Positions 33,276-42,536 of a stretch of 64,000 bases of DNA are shown piece by piece. A program made the translations under genes and the position numbers. The DNA lies in assembly GCF_026626635.1 (NCBI RefSeq), contig NZ_JAPNKA010000001.1:4898001-4962000 (forward strand). Reading direction: 5' to 3'. The notes beneath the pieces were generated by a model. That model saw only the letters and a program-made list of their open reading frames with translations, did not search any database and was not told the DNA's origin. The first letter of the stretch is position 1. Every line of letters begins with the position of its first letter. This DNA comes from Archangium lansingense (lineage in GTDB: Bacteria; Myxococcota; Myxococcia; Myxococcales; Myxococcaceae).

Positions 33276-33361
33276 CGCGTCAGCAGGTTAGCGGGAGAGC
33301 AGGCAGGCACTCACGGTTTGATTGGCGTGCCCTCGCGCCGGGGCCTAACGTCCGCCCCCCC

Positions 33362-36217
33362 ATGGTCCTTCCTGCTCACATTCGTACCATCGCCTGGATG
33401 CTGGTCTCGCTGCTCTGCCTGCCGGGCACGAGCCAGGCCCAGGAGGATGGCGCCTTCCCCCAAGATTGTGGCCTGGAGCCGCCGGATGCCGTCTATGTGC
33501 CGCTCCCTGGCCCGAGGCCCCATGAAACGCGTTGGCTGCCCTCCGAGCCGCCCCTGGTGCGCCGAGAGGCTCGTGGAGGCTCCGTCTCGGCGCTCTCGGG
33601 AGTGCCGCAGACGCGCATCCGCACCGGGGCGCTGTCAGGAAAGACGATCTACCTGAGCCCGGGACACGGCTTCTTCCGCAGCTCTCCCCTGGGCCGGTGG
33701 GCCACGCAGCGTGGCAACACGAACGACGTCGTCGAGGACCTGATCTCCATCGAGACGCTCAACCAGTACCTGCTGCCGATGCTGACGGGGGCGGGCGCCA
33801 CGGTGATTCCCGTGCGCGAGTCGGACCTCAACCCGCGCATGGTCATCCTCAACAATGGAGGGGCGGGTTACTCGGAGGAGGGGGCCGCGGAGCTCTTCTC
33901 TACCTCCACGCTGGCGGGCTGGGGTCCGCCCCCGGTGCCGATGGGGAACGCGGTGCGGCCCTTCGAGCTCGGAGGCAACCGGCTGATGACGGCCGCGCCC
34001 TCGGCCACCGCGCACGCCACCTGGGCGCCCACGATTCCGGCTGATGGCGCCTATCACGTTTACGTCTCCTATACCGCGCACTCGGCCCGGGTGCCGGATG
34101 CGCACTACGTGGTGCGGCACGCGGGCGGCGAGAGCCACTTCCGGGTGAACCAGCGCCGCCACGGTGGGACGTGGGTCCTGCTGGGCCGCTTCTACTTCCG
34201 GGCGGGCCTGCACCCCGAGTCAGCCTCGGTGGTGGCGCTCAACGACTCGACGACGTCGGGCAACGTGTCGCTGGATGCGGTGCGCTTTGGCGGTGGCAGC
34301 GGCATCATCGGTGACGGATCGTTCGCGCCCCTGTCCCGCCCGCGCTTCGAGGAGTGCGCGCGCTACCACACCCAGTTCAGCGGAGCACCGCCCTCGGTGT
34401 TCGCGCCCTCGGGCGTCAACGCGCTCTCCAACGAGCGCAACGATGACGTGTCCTCGCGCCCGCGCTTCGCCGCCTGGCTGCACGAGGACGGAGAGGACGC
34501 CGTCTACGTCGCCTGGCACACGAATGCCTCCGGACTCTCGACCCCCGACGACCGGTTCCGCGGCACCGAGGCCTACGTCTACGGGCCCAATCCCGTGGAT
34601 GGCACACTGAATTTCACTGGGGTGCCCGGTAGCGACGTGCTCGCGCGCAAGCTGCTGGAGGAGATGACGCAGGACATCCGCAATGCGATTGAGCCGACCT
34701 GGCGGGTGCGCTCGCTGCGCTCGGCCAACCTGGGTGAAGTGAACCCGGCCCACAACCCGGAGATGCCGTCAGTCCTCCTGGAGGTGGCCTACCACGACCA
34801 TCCTGCGGACGCCGTACACCTGAAGCGTCCAGAGTTCCGCCGGGTGGCCGCGCGCGCCATGCTCCAGGGCCTCATCAAGTTCTTCGCCACGCGGGACAGC
34901 AAGACGGTGGACCTGCCGCCCGAGCCTCCCTCTGCGTTGGTGGCACGCAACGCCGGCAGCGGCCAGGTGGAGGTGAAGTGGGCGAAGCCGTCTACGGACA
35001 CGCTCGATCTGGGCGGGCATGAGGCCACCGGCTACCGCGTCTACCAGAGCGCGGATGGGCTGGCCTGGGACGACGGGACCGAGCGGGACTCGACCTCCTT
35101 CTCCGTCACCCTGGCGCCGGGCACCACGCGCTACTTCCGCGTGGCTTCCCTCAATGCCGGAGGTGAGTCCTTCCCCTCGGAAGTGGTGGGCGTGCGCGTG
35201 CCGGAGGCGGGTCGCGTGCCGGAGGTGCTGGTGCTCAACGCCTTCCTCCGCATGGACGAGGAGCTCGCACGCAGGGACGACCTCTCGGCGTACGCGCTGG
35301 CCTCGCCCTGGCGCCATCTGCTGGAGTCCATGAACGACGGCTCGGGCCTGCGCCGTCACGGAGACGCGGTGGCGCAGCATGGAGTGGCCTTCGATGGAGC
35401 CACCAGCCAGGCGCTCTCCGAGGGACTCTTCACGCCGGTGGGCTACCGGGTGCTGGACTGGTTCACCGGACGCGGTGGGGCAGGGGGAGTGGGACCGGGC
35501 GCCGCCGAGCTGGACCTGATGCGCACCTTCGTTACGGGTGGCGGCCACCTGCTGCTGTCGGGTAGCCACGTGGCCTCCGCGCTTTCGGTGGGAGGTACCG
35601 TGGAGCAAGCCTTCCTCTCGGAGATTCTCCAGGTCTCGCTGGGCGGCGCGGCCTCCGCTCTCTCGGTGGAGGGCCTTCCGGATGGTTGGCTGAAGGAACT
35701 CTCCGGCGCGGTGCTCGACGATGGGACGCTTGGCGCTTTCCCGGTGGGAACGACGGATGTGCTGACCCCGCTGACGGGCGGCACGCCGGTATTGGGCTAC
35801 ACGGGGACGAGCCAGGCTGCGGGTGTGGCCTCGGCGCCGGGGGGCCAGGTGCTCTTCCTGGGCATGCCCTTCGAGGGCCTCGTCAGTCCCTCGCGGCGAG
35901 CCTGGCTGATGGGGTCCTTCCTCTCGCGGACAGGCGTGCTGGCCACGGCTCCCGAGCCACCCGCCGGGGATCCTCCACCTCCCGCGCCGGGCCCGCTGAA
36001 CCAGTGGGAGTCCGAGACGAAGGCCGATCCCCCACCGCCGCCGCCTCCTCCTCCGCCCCCCTACGTGGTGGACCGCATTCCCGAGTCCTACGAAAACGCG
36101 GAGACGGGCTGTGGCTGTCGAGCGGGCGGGGGAACCGTGTCTATTGCGTGGCTATTGCTCCTGTCGACTGTTCAGCTAAGGCGTACGCGTCGTCGTTCTC
36201 CCGTCACAGAGCGTTGA
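33362..36217 (+). CDS. N-acetylmuramoyl-L-alanine amidase with inserted golvesin-like and fibronectin III domains
   Basis: 951 residues with a signal peptide (MVLPAHIRTIAWMLVSLLCL, ending near SQAQ). The amidase_3 fold is split: its first zinc histidine is in IYLSPGHGFFRSS (~residue 100) and later parts are VAWHTNASG (~385) and PSVLLEVAYHD (~475), giving H, H and the catalytic E. Between them lies a golvesin-like domain (YHVYVSYTAHSARVPDAHYV, NVSLDAVRFGGG; ~220-320). A fibronectin III domain (PPSALVARNAGSGQVEVKWA) follows at ~520-610. The tail (CGCRAGGGTVSIAWLLLL then RRTRRR) is MYXO-CTERM-like, predicting cell-surface sorting. It cuts peptidoglycan stem peptides; prey or self wall is open. 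Confidence 0.85.
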   Translation: MVLPAHIRTIAWMLVSLLCLPGTSQAQEDGAFPQDCGLEPPDAVYVPLPGPRPHETRWLPSEPPLVRREARGGSVSALSGVPQTRIRTGALSGKTIYLSPGHGFFRSSPLGRWATQRGNTNDVVEDLISIETLNQYLLPMLTGAGATVIPVRESDLNPRMVILNNGGAGYSEEGAAELFSTSTLAGWGPPPVPMGNAVRPFELGGNRLMTAAPSATAHATWAPTIPADGAYHVYVSYTAHSARVPDAHYVVRHAGGESHFRVNQRRHGGTWVLLGRFYFRAGLHPESASVVALNDSTTSGNVSLDAVRFGGGSGIIGDGSFAPLSRPRFEECARYHTQFSGAPPSVFAPSGVNALSNERNDDVSSRPRFAAWLHEDGEDAVYVAWHTNASGLSTPDDRFRGTEAYVYGPNPVDGTLNFTGVPGSDVLARKLLEEMTQDIRNAIEPTWRVRSLRSANLGEVNPAHNPEMPSVLLEVAYHDHPADAVHLKRPEFRRVAARAMLQGLIKFFATRDSKTVDLPPEPPSALVARNAGSGQVEVKWAKPSTDTLDLGGHEATGYRVYQSADGLAWDDGTERDSTSFSVTLAPGTTRYFRVASLNAGGESFPSEVVGVRVPEAGRVPEVLVLNAFLRMDEELARRDDLSAYALASPWRHLLESMNDGSGLRRHGDAVAQHGVAFDGATSQALSEGLFTPVGYRVLDWFTGRGGAGGVGPGAAELDLMRTFVTGGGHLLLSGSHVASALSVGGTVEQAFLSEILQVSLGGAASALSVEGLPDGWLKELSGAVLDDGTLGAFPVGTTDVLTPLTGGTPVLGYTGTSQAAGVASAPGGQVLFLGMPFEGLVSPSRRAWLMGSFLSRTGVLATAPEPPAGDPPPPAPGPLNQWESETKADPPPPPPPPPPPYVVDRIPESYENAETGCGCRAGGGTVSIAWLLLLSTVQLRRTRRRSPVTER

Positions 36218-36320
36218 CTCGCGTGCGCCACATGCCTACGGTCGGCCGCCTTTTCCCACGGCGGGAGGGTGTGCGGCCCGTCGTGTGCCTGTGAGCTTTC
36301 CAACCTCTCTAGGAGACTGA

Positions 36321-37334
<1,014 letters not shown>

Positions 37335-37373
37335 TCAGCCATTTCAACGGGCGTTCCGAGTGGGAGGACCGAG

Positions 37374-38561
37374 ATGATCCGCTACATCGACGACATGCAG
37401 CTCACCGGCAAGCGCGTCTTCATCCGGGTGGACTTCAACGTTCCCCTGGAGGGCAGACGCATCACCGACGACACCCGCATCCGCGAGGCGCTGCCGACCA
37501 TCCGGCGCGCCCTGGAGATGGGCGGGAAGGTGATTCTGGCCTCTCACCTCGGGCGCCCCAAGGGCCCGGACCCGAAGCTCTCGCTGGAGCCGGTGGCCAA
37601 CCGGCTCATCGAGCTGCTCGGGCCCAAGCACGAAGTCATCCTCGCCGACGACTGCGTGGGTGACGGCGTGCGCAAGCTGGTGAAGGACCTGAAGGAGGGG
37701 CAGGTGCTCATGCTCGAGAACCTGCGCTTCCACAAGGAGGAGGAGGCCAACGACGACGCCTTCTCGCGTGAGCTGGCCTCCTTCGCCGACGTCTACATCA
37801 ACGACGCCTTCGGTACCGCGCACCGCGCCCATGCCTCCACCGCGGGCATGGTGCCCCACGTGAAGGAGAAGGGCGCCGGCCTCCTCATGCGCAAGGAGCT
37901 GGAGTACCTGGGCGGGGTGATGAAGAACCCGGCCAAGCCCTTCGTGGCCATCCTGGGCGGCTCCAAGGTGAGCGACAAGATCAAGGTCATCGAGAGCCTG
38001 CTGCCCAAGGTGGACGCGCTGCTCATCGGCGGCGCCATGGCGTACACCTTCCTCAAGGCGCAGGGCATTGAGGTGGGCAAGAGCCGCGTGGAGGAGGACA
38101 AGCTGTCACTGGCCACGCGCATGCTCGAGGCGGCGCAGCGGCTGAAGACCTCGCTGGTGCTGCCCGTCGACCATGTCTGCAGCACCGAGCCCACGGACAA
38201 GGGCCCTGTGCGCGAGGTCGTGGACCGCGCCATCCCCGCTGACCTGATGGGCCTGGACATCGGCCCGAAGACGCGGGCCATGTACTCCGAGCACATCAAG
38301 AGCGCGAAGACGGTGGTGTGGAACGGCCCCATGGGCATGTTCGAGATTGGGAAGTACGCCGCGGGCACGCGCACAGTGGCCGAGTCCATGGCCCTCAACA
38401 AGGACGCCATCACGGTGGTGGGCGGTGGCGACAGCGCGGCTGCCGTGACCCAGATGGGGCTGGCCAACAAGCTCAGCCACGTGTCCACCGGTGGCGGCGC
38501 CTCGCTGGAGTTCCTCGAGGGCCGTGAGCTGCCGGGCGTGAAGGCGCTGGAGACGAAGTAG
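37374..38561 (+). CDS. pgk: Phosphoglycerate kinase
   Basis: 395 residues. N-terminal RVFIRVDFNVPLEG, VILASHLGRPKGPDPKLSL, and MLENLRFHKEEEAND are substrate-binding motifs. FVAILGGSKVSDKI and VVWNGPMGMFE, then TVVGGGDSAAAVTQ and STGGGASLEFLEG, bind nucleotide. It makes ATP from 1,3-bisphosphoglycerate. Second gene of the gap-pgk-tpiA unit. A GGAGG-type site precedes the start. Confidence 0.98.
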   Translation: MIRYIDDMQLTGKRVFIRVDFNVPLEGRRITDDTRIREALPTIRRALEMGGKVILASHLGRPKGPDPKLSLEPVANRLIELLGPKHEVILADDCVGDGVRKLVKDLKEGQVLMLENLRFHKEEEANDDAFSRELASFADVYINDAFGTAHRAHASTAGMVPHVKEKGAGLLMRKELEYLGGVMKNPAKPFVAILGGSKVSDKIKVIESLLPKVDALLIGGAMAYTFLKAQGIEVGKSRVEEDKLSLATRMLEAAQRLKTSLVLPVDHVCSTEPTDKGPVREVVDRAIPADLMGLDIGPKTRAMYSEHIKSAKTVVWNGPMGMFEIGKYAAGTRTVAESMALNKDAITVVGGGDSAAAVTQMGLANKLSHVSTGGGASLEFLEGRELPGVKALETK

Positions 38562-38594
38562 TCGGCCGTACCCAACACCACGGAGGCAGTCCTC

Positions 38595-39368
38595 ATGGCG
38601 GCACAGGTGCGACGCAAGCTCATCGCCGGCAACTGGAAGATGAACAAGACCATCCCCGAGGGGCTCGCCCTGGTGCGGGAGCTGAAGGGGCTGGTGGCCT
38701 CCCTTCCGGGAGAGCGGGTGGAGCTCGCCGTGGCACCGCCGTTCCTGTCGCTGCAGGCCGTGGCGAAGGAGCTCGAGGGCTCCTTCGTGAAGCTGGCCGC
38801 CCAGAACTGCCACTGGGAGGCCAGCGGGGCATACACCGGCGAGGTGTCCGCGCCGATGCTGAAGGACCTGGGGTGCGCCTACGTCATCGTGGGTCACTCC
38901 GAGCGCCGGCAGTACTTCGGCGAGACGGATGAGACGGTGAACAAGCGCACCCGGGCGGTGGTGGGGGCGGGGATGACGCCCATCATCTGCGTGGGTGAGA
39001 CGCTCGCCGAGCGCGAGGCCAACCGCACCCTGGAGGTGGTGGAGCGGCAGGTTGCGGGGGCGCTGAAGGGCTTCCAGGCGGCCGAGGTGGCGGGCTTCGT
39101 CCTGGCCTATGAGCCGGTGTGGGCGATTGGGACCGGCCGGACGGCCACCAGCGCCCAGGCCCAGGAGGTCCACCGGGCCATCCGCGAGCAGCTCGGGCGG
39201 CTGTACGACCGGGGGACGGCGGAGCGGGTGCTCATCCAGTACGGTGGGAGCGTGAAGCCGGACAACGCGGCGGAACTGCTGGGCCAGCCGGACGTGGACG
39301 GGGCGCTGGTGGGCGGGGCGAGCCTGAAGGCGGGCGACTTCGCGGCGATCGCGAAGGGCGGGGTGTGA
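38595..39368 (+). CDS. tpiA: Triosephosphate isomerase
   Basis: 257 residues. [11 protein letters not shown] carries the N and K of the active site, [12 protein letters not shown] the catalytic His, and [15 protein letters not shown] the catalytic Glu. [11 protein letters not shown] and [10 protein letters not shown] close the phosphate site. It interconverts DHAP and GAP. Third gene of the glycolytic operon; a GGAGG-like site lies before the ATG. Confidence 0.98.
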   Translation: MAAQVRRKLIAGNWKMNKTIPEGLALVRELKGLVASLPGERVELAVAPPFLSLQAVAKELEGSFVKLAAQNCHWEASGAYTGEVSAPMLKDLGCAYVIVGHSERRQYFGETDETVNKRTRAVVGAGMTPIICVGETLAEREANRTLEVVERQVAGALKGFQAAEVAGFVLAYEPVWAIGTGRTATSAQAQEVHRAIREQLGRLYDRGTAERVLIQYGGSVKPDNAAELLGQPDVDGALVGGASLKAGDFAAIAKGGV

Positions 39369-39450
39369 TCGCAGGAAGATTGTCACCGCCCGGCCCGTTC
39401 GGTTAGGCTGCGCGGCCTTTCATCCAGGACCGGAAAGAAGAGCTTAAAGC

Positions 39451-39903
39451 ATGTTGACCTTCGTGACGATCGTGCACGTCCTCCTGTGCGTGTTCATGAT
39501 CTTCGTCATCCTGTTGCAGCCCGGGAAGGACGCCGGCATGGGTTCGGCCCTGGGTGGCGGCGCCGCGACGAGCGCCTTCGGTGGCCGCGGTGCCACGACC
39601 TTCCTGACCAAGATCACCGGCATCTGCGCGGCGATGTTCTTCATCACGTCGCTCGGCCTGTCCTTCGTGGGCATGCGCACGTCGGTGGCGGGCTCGCTGG
39701 CCAACAAGCCGGCGGCGACGCAGCCGGCGCAGCCGGGTGCTGGCGCTCCTCCGGCGGGCCAGGTGCCCGCGGCCAATCCTCAGGAGGCGGCGCCTCCCTC
39801 GGGTTCGGCTCCGGCGGAGCAGACGGCTCCGGCCGCTCCGGGCAGTGTGGAGCAGCCGCGCCCCGCCGAGGCTCCGGCCCCGGCTCCGGCGCCCGCTCAG
39901 TAG
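39451..39903 (+). CDS. secG: Preprotein translocase subunit SecG
   Basis: 150 residues. Two membrane helices (LTFVTIVHVLLCVFMIFVIL and FLTKITGICAAMFFITSLGL) flank the SecG motif LLQPGKDAGMGSALGGG. SecG is ~75-110 residues in most bacteria. Here a Pro/Ala-rich tail of about 60 residues (AQPGAGAPPAGQ and similar) is added, as in other myxobacterial SecG proteins. It joins SecYE in the inner membrane. It follows tpiA by 82 bp and may share the operon; the tRNA lies 124 bp downstream. Confidence 0.93.
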   Translation: MLTFVTIVHVLLCVFMIFVILLQPGKDAGMGSALGGGAATSAFGGRGATTFLTKITGICAAMFFITSLGLSFVGMRTSVAGSLANKPAATQPAQPGAGAPPAGQVPAANPQEAAPPSGSAPAEQTAPAAPGSVEQPRPAEAPAPAPAPAQ

Positions 39904-40027
39904 GCGGGTAGCCACCCGGCGGAAGAAAGCGGGTGGCAAAAATCGTTGTTGCAGACAGCGCGGTTCGTGGTACTAGAGGCCGCGTTGTTTCCGGGGCGAC
40001 TCACTCAGTCGAGACCGCACCGGAAAT

Positions 40028-40109
40028 GCCCAGGTGGTGGAACTGGTAGACACACCATCTTGAGGGGGTGGCGCCGAAAGGTGTGCGGGTTCGAATCCCG
40101 CCCTGGGCA
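40028..40109 (+). tRNA. tRNA-Leu (GAG)
   Basis: Acceptor stem GCCCAGG (40028-40034) pairs with CCTGGGC (40102-40108), discriminator A 40109; CCA is not encoded. The anticodon arm CCATC-TTGAGGG-GGTGG gives anticodon GAG. A long variable arm marks it as class II. GGGTTCGAATCCC is the T arm. The 3' end from 40086 onward is the integration target for the islands that follow. Confidence 0.95.
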
Positions 40110-40119
40110 CTCCGAAAGA
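40086..40119 (+). repeat. Island attachment repeat, copy 1 (in tRNA-Leu)
   Basis: 34 bp covering the 3' half of the tRNA T arm through ten bases beyond its end. Identical 34-bp copies are at 45965-45998 and 53041-53074. Each is followed by the same terminator. This is the classical tRNA att site of a tyrosine-integrase element. Confidence 0.93.
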
Positions 40120-40151
40120 GCCTCCAAGTCCTTGAGACTTGGGGGCTTTTT
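40120..40151 (+). terminator. Terminator after tRNA-Leu
   Basis: GCCTCCAAGTC (40120-40130), loop CTTGA, GACTTGGGGGC (40136-40146), then five T. Repeated in slightly changed form after both other att copies. Confidence 0.85.
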
Positions 40152-40156
40152 CATTT

Positions 40157-41158
40157 CTACGCGATGCCCTCCTGGTCATGTGCCCCCAATGTGCCCCTCG
40201 GGCGCACGACGTCCAGGGCCCGCACCGCGTCCTTCTTCACGTTCGGGCTGAGGTGGGCATAGCGCATCGTCATCTCGATGGTGGCGTGCCCCATCAGCTC
40301 CTGCACGGCCTTGAGCGGCACCCCGCGCATGACGAGGTGGCTGGCGAAGGTGTGGCGCAGCGTATGCCAGCCGATGGGACGCAGGCCCGTCCGCTCCGCG
40401 TTCCGGAGGATGGCCTCCGAGCAGGTGTGCTGGGGATTGCGGATGAAGCCGCCATCCCGCTGGGGGAAGACCCACGGCGAGTCGATCCGCCGGGGGTAGT
40501 CCCGTAGGGCCTTCAGCGCCCGCTCGTTGAGCGGCACCTCTCGCTCGCGTCCACCTTTCGGCGTGCCCAGGTGCCCTCGGAAGACGTTGCGCTTCACGAT
40601 GAGGCGACCGGCCGTCATGTCCACGCAGTCCCAGGACAGGGCCGCCAGCTCCCCGATGCGCAGGCCCGTGTTAAGGGCCAGGGAGATCATCGCCTTCCAC
40701 CGGCCGGGCTCCGCGAGCGACTCCAACTGCTCGGCCTCCTCGAAGGAGAGGAAGTCGATCTCGGGCTTGGGCGCCTTGAGCCAATCCACCTTGGGCACCA
40801 CGTCGAGCTCGCCGAACTCCTGGGCGAGGGCCAGGAGCTTGCGCAGCACGGTCAACAGGTTGTTGACGCTCTTCTTGGAGAGCCCCTCCTTCACCTTCTG
40901 GGCCTTGAATGCCTCAAGCTTGGCCGTGTCAATCTGGTCCAGCTTCAACCGACCGAACGCGGGGACCAGGTGCCTGCGCAGGATGTCGGCCTTGGTCTTC
41001 GCGGTGGAGACCTTGTTGTTCGTCCGTGCATGATCGAGGAACCGCTCCTGGAACTGCTCCAGGGTGGGGACCTCCTTCTTCTCCTTTCCGAAGGTGCTGT
41101 GGAGGAGGGCCTGACGCAGCTCCCGCTCGTACTGCTCGGCGCCCCGGCGGGTATTCAC
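40157..41158 (-). CDS. Tyrosine-type site-specific integrase, N-terminally truncated
   Basis: 333 residues. The SAM-like core-binding domain (TLEQFQERFLDHARTNNKVS) precedes the catalytic domain: R in ALNTGLRIGELAAL, K in TPKGGREREVPL, HTLRHTFASH with H and R, H in LMGHATIEMTMRYAHL, and the Tyr in MRYAHL. All catalytic residues are kept. The frame starts abruptly at a GTG in VNTRRGAEQYERELRQALL, a stretch that lies ~50 residues into typical integrases. The IS21 remnant begins at that exact point. So the original N-terminus (arm-binding) has been replaced, and activity is doubtful. Its 3' end faces the att site, as expected. Confidence 0.88.
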   Translation of the reverse strand: MNTRRGAEQYERELRQALLHSTFGKEKKEVPTLEQFQERFLDHARTNNKVSTAKTKADILRRHLVPAFGRLKLDQIDTAKLEAFKAQKVKEGLSKKSVNNLLTVLRKLLALAQEFGELDVVPKVDWLKAPKPEIDFLSFEEAEQLESLAEPGRWKAMISLALNTGLRIGELAALSWDCVDMTAGRLIVKRNVFRGHLGTPKGGREREVPLNERALKALRDYPRRIDSPWVFPQRDGGFIRNPQHTCSEAILRNAERTGLRPIGWHTLRHTFASHLVMRGVPLKAVQELMGHATIEMTMRYAHLSPNVKKDAVRALDVVRPRGTLGAHDQEGIA

Positions 41159-41187
41159 CGGGGACGCCTTCCGAGAAGCTCAAGGCG

Positions 41188-41910
41188 ATGAAGCTGCTGG
41201 GGATGGCCAGCTACCTGGAGAGGTGGCTGGAAACACCTTCCACTCAGGACGTCAGTGCGTCCGAGCTGGTGGGGCTCCTGGTGGACGCCGAGTGGATGCA
41301 GCGAGAGAACCGCAAGCTCTCCCTGCGGTTGAAGAACGCGAAGCTGCGGCAACCGGCGTGCGTGGAGGACATCGACTACGCCCACGCTCGTGGGCTGACG
41401 AGAGCCCAGGTGGTGGAGCTGGCCTCGTGCCGCTGGGTGGCCGCCCACCAGAACGTCCTGCTCACCGGGCCGACGGGAATGGGCAAGAGCTACCTGGCGT
41501 GCGCGCTGGGCAACAAGGCGTGCCGCGAGGGCTACACGGTGGTGTACCGCAGGGCCTCCCGGCTCTACGACGAGCTGGCCCAGGCACGCGCCGATGGCAC
41601 CTGGCGCACGGTGCTGCAGCGCTTGTCCAAGGCGCATGTCTTCATCCTCGACGACTTCGGTCTGGAGCCACTGACGGCCAGCGAGCGAAAGGACCTGCTC
41701 GAAGTCTTGGAGGACCGGTGTGGAACTGCTTCCACCGTCATCACCTCCCAGCTCGACCCCAAGCAGTGGCACGCGCTCATCGGTGATGCGACCGTCGCCG
41801 ACGCCATCCTCGACCGGGTGGTCCACAACGCCCACCGCATCAAGCTGCTGGGCGAGTCCATCCGCAAGCGGGATGGAAAGTTGACGACCGAGCCGAAGCC
41901 GGAGAAGTGA
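41188..41910 (+). CDS. istB: IS21 helper ATPase IstB, slightly 5'-truncated
   Basis: 240 residues from ATG 41188; the frame continues left for a few codons (EKLKAM), so the native start is probably lost. The IstB layout is clear: KLLGMASYLERWL, Walker A TGPTGMGKSYLACALGNKA, Walker B VFILDDFGLEPL, sensor STVITSQLDP and IGDATVADAILDRVVHNAHR. IstB is a DnaA-like AAA+ helper that works with the IstA transposase, which is absent here, so transposition cannot be autonomous. Confidence 0.93.
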   Translation: MKLLGMASYLERWLETPSTQDVSASELVGLLVDAEWMQRENRKLSLRLKNAKLRQPACVEDIDYAHARGLTRAQVVELASCRWVAAHQNVLLTGPTGMGKSYLACALGNKACREGYTVVYRRASRLYDELAQARADGTWRTVLQRLSKAHVFILDDFGLEPLTASERKDLLEVLEDRCGTASTVITSQLDPKQWHALIGDATVADAILDRVVHNAHRIKLLGESIRKRDGKLTTEPKPEK

Positions 41911-41936
41911 GAGGCACCAGCGTCGCTCCGCTCCGA

Positions 41937-42025
41937 TGATCGGCTTCGCCCGGAACTGGTGCTCGGCTTGAGCCGGAATCGGTGATCGGCTTCGCCCGGA
42001 ACAAGTGATCGCAATGGCCGGAATA
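41937..42025. repeat. Four 20-bp terminal repeats with exact 23-bp period
   Basis: Copies of TGATCGGCTTCGCCCGGAAC start at 41937, 41960, 41983 and 42006, always 23 bp apart; copies 2 and 4 carry changes (TGCTCGGCTTGAGCC, TGATCGCAATGGCC). IS21 elements carry such multiple transposase-binding repeats near their ends. Confidence 0.85.
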
Positions 42026-42301
42026 TGCACCGGGTGCTCGCCAGCCGCGGGCGGAGGGGCCGGTGTCGTCATCTCGTGGGCTCGAGTACCCAGGGACAGG
42101 AGCACGTCTGAGGAGATGCCCAGGGTCTCGCAGATCCGCCGAAGTGTCGGCACGCTGGGGACCATCATCCCGCGCTCGACCCGGCCATAGACCCCGGACT
42201 TCAGGCGAACCTTCTTGGCTACTTCCGCCTGCGTGAGGCCCAGCCGCAGGCGAGCAGCTCGGGCCGCGTCCCCCCAGCGCGTGTCGCAGCTTTTCGTCCA
42301 T
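42026..42301 (-). pseudogene. XRE-family regulator, frameshifted and cut by IS21
   Basis: Starting at ATG 42301 the frame reads MDEKLRHALG and then goes out of frame at a run of six G. Removing one G restores DAARAARLRLGLTQAEVAKK, a standard XRE helix-turn-helix followed by GVYGRVERGMMVPSVPTLRR. The 3' end runs into the IS21 terminal repeats at 42025. A one-base sequencing error in the G run is an alternative for the frameshift, but not for the truncation. Confidence 0.75.
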
Positions 42302-42536
42302 GGTGTTCGTCTACCGGAAAGAGGAGGGGAGCGCGACGAGCGACTCCCGGCAGTGGTGAATCCCGGCACACAGCCGTGAGTGGTGGTGGGGCTGTCGACG
42401 CCCATCTCGCTCGACTCATGTTATGGCGCGGGGCCTATCCTCCACGTCGTCAATACCTTCACCCACCTGATGGATTGACGTGCCTGTCGGACCCTCCTGT
42501 AATCCTGGGGCCAGTCACCTTAATCGGAGGTGCGGC

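Larger units (their letters stand above)
41159..42025 (+). mobile_element. IS21-family remnant (istB and right end only)
   Basis: The istB gene is present but istA, normally just upstream, is missing, and the left end is lost where the remnant abuts the integrase. The right end keeps a set of terminal repeats (41937-42025). It also cuts the C-terminus of an XRE regulator gene on the opposite strand. Confidence 0.85.

Noticed and set aside
41188-41910. A complete, active IS21 element
   Set aside because: istA and the left end are missing; only istB and the right-end repeats remain.
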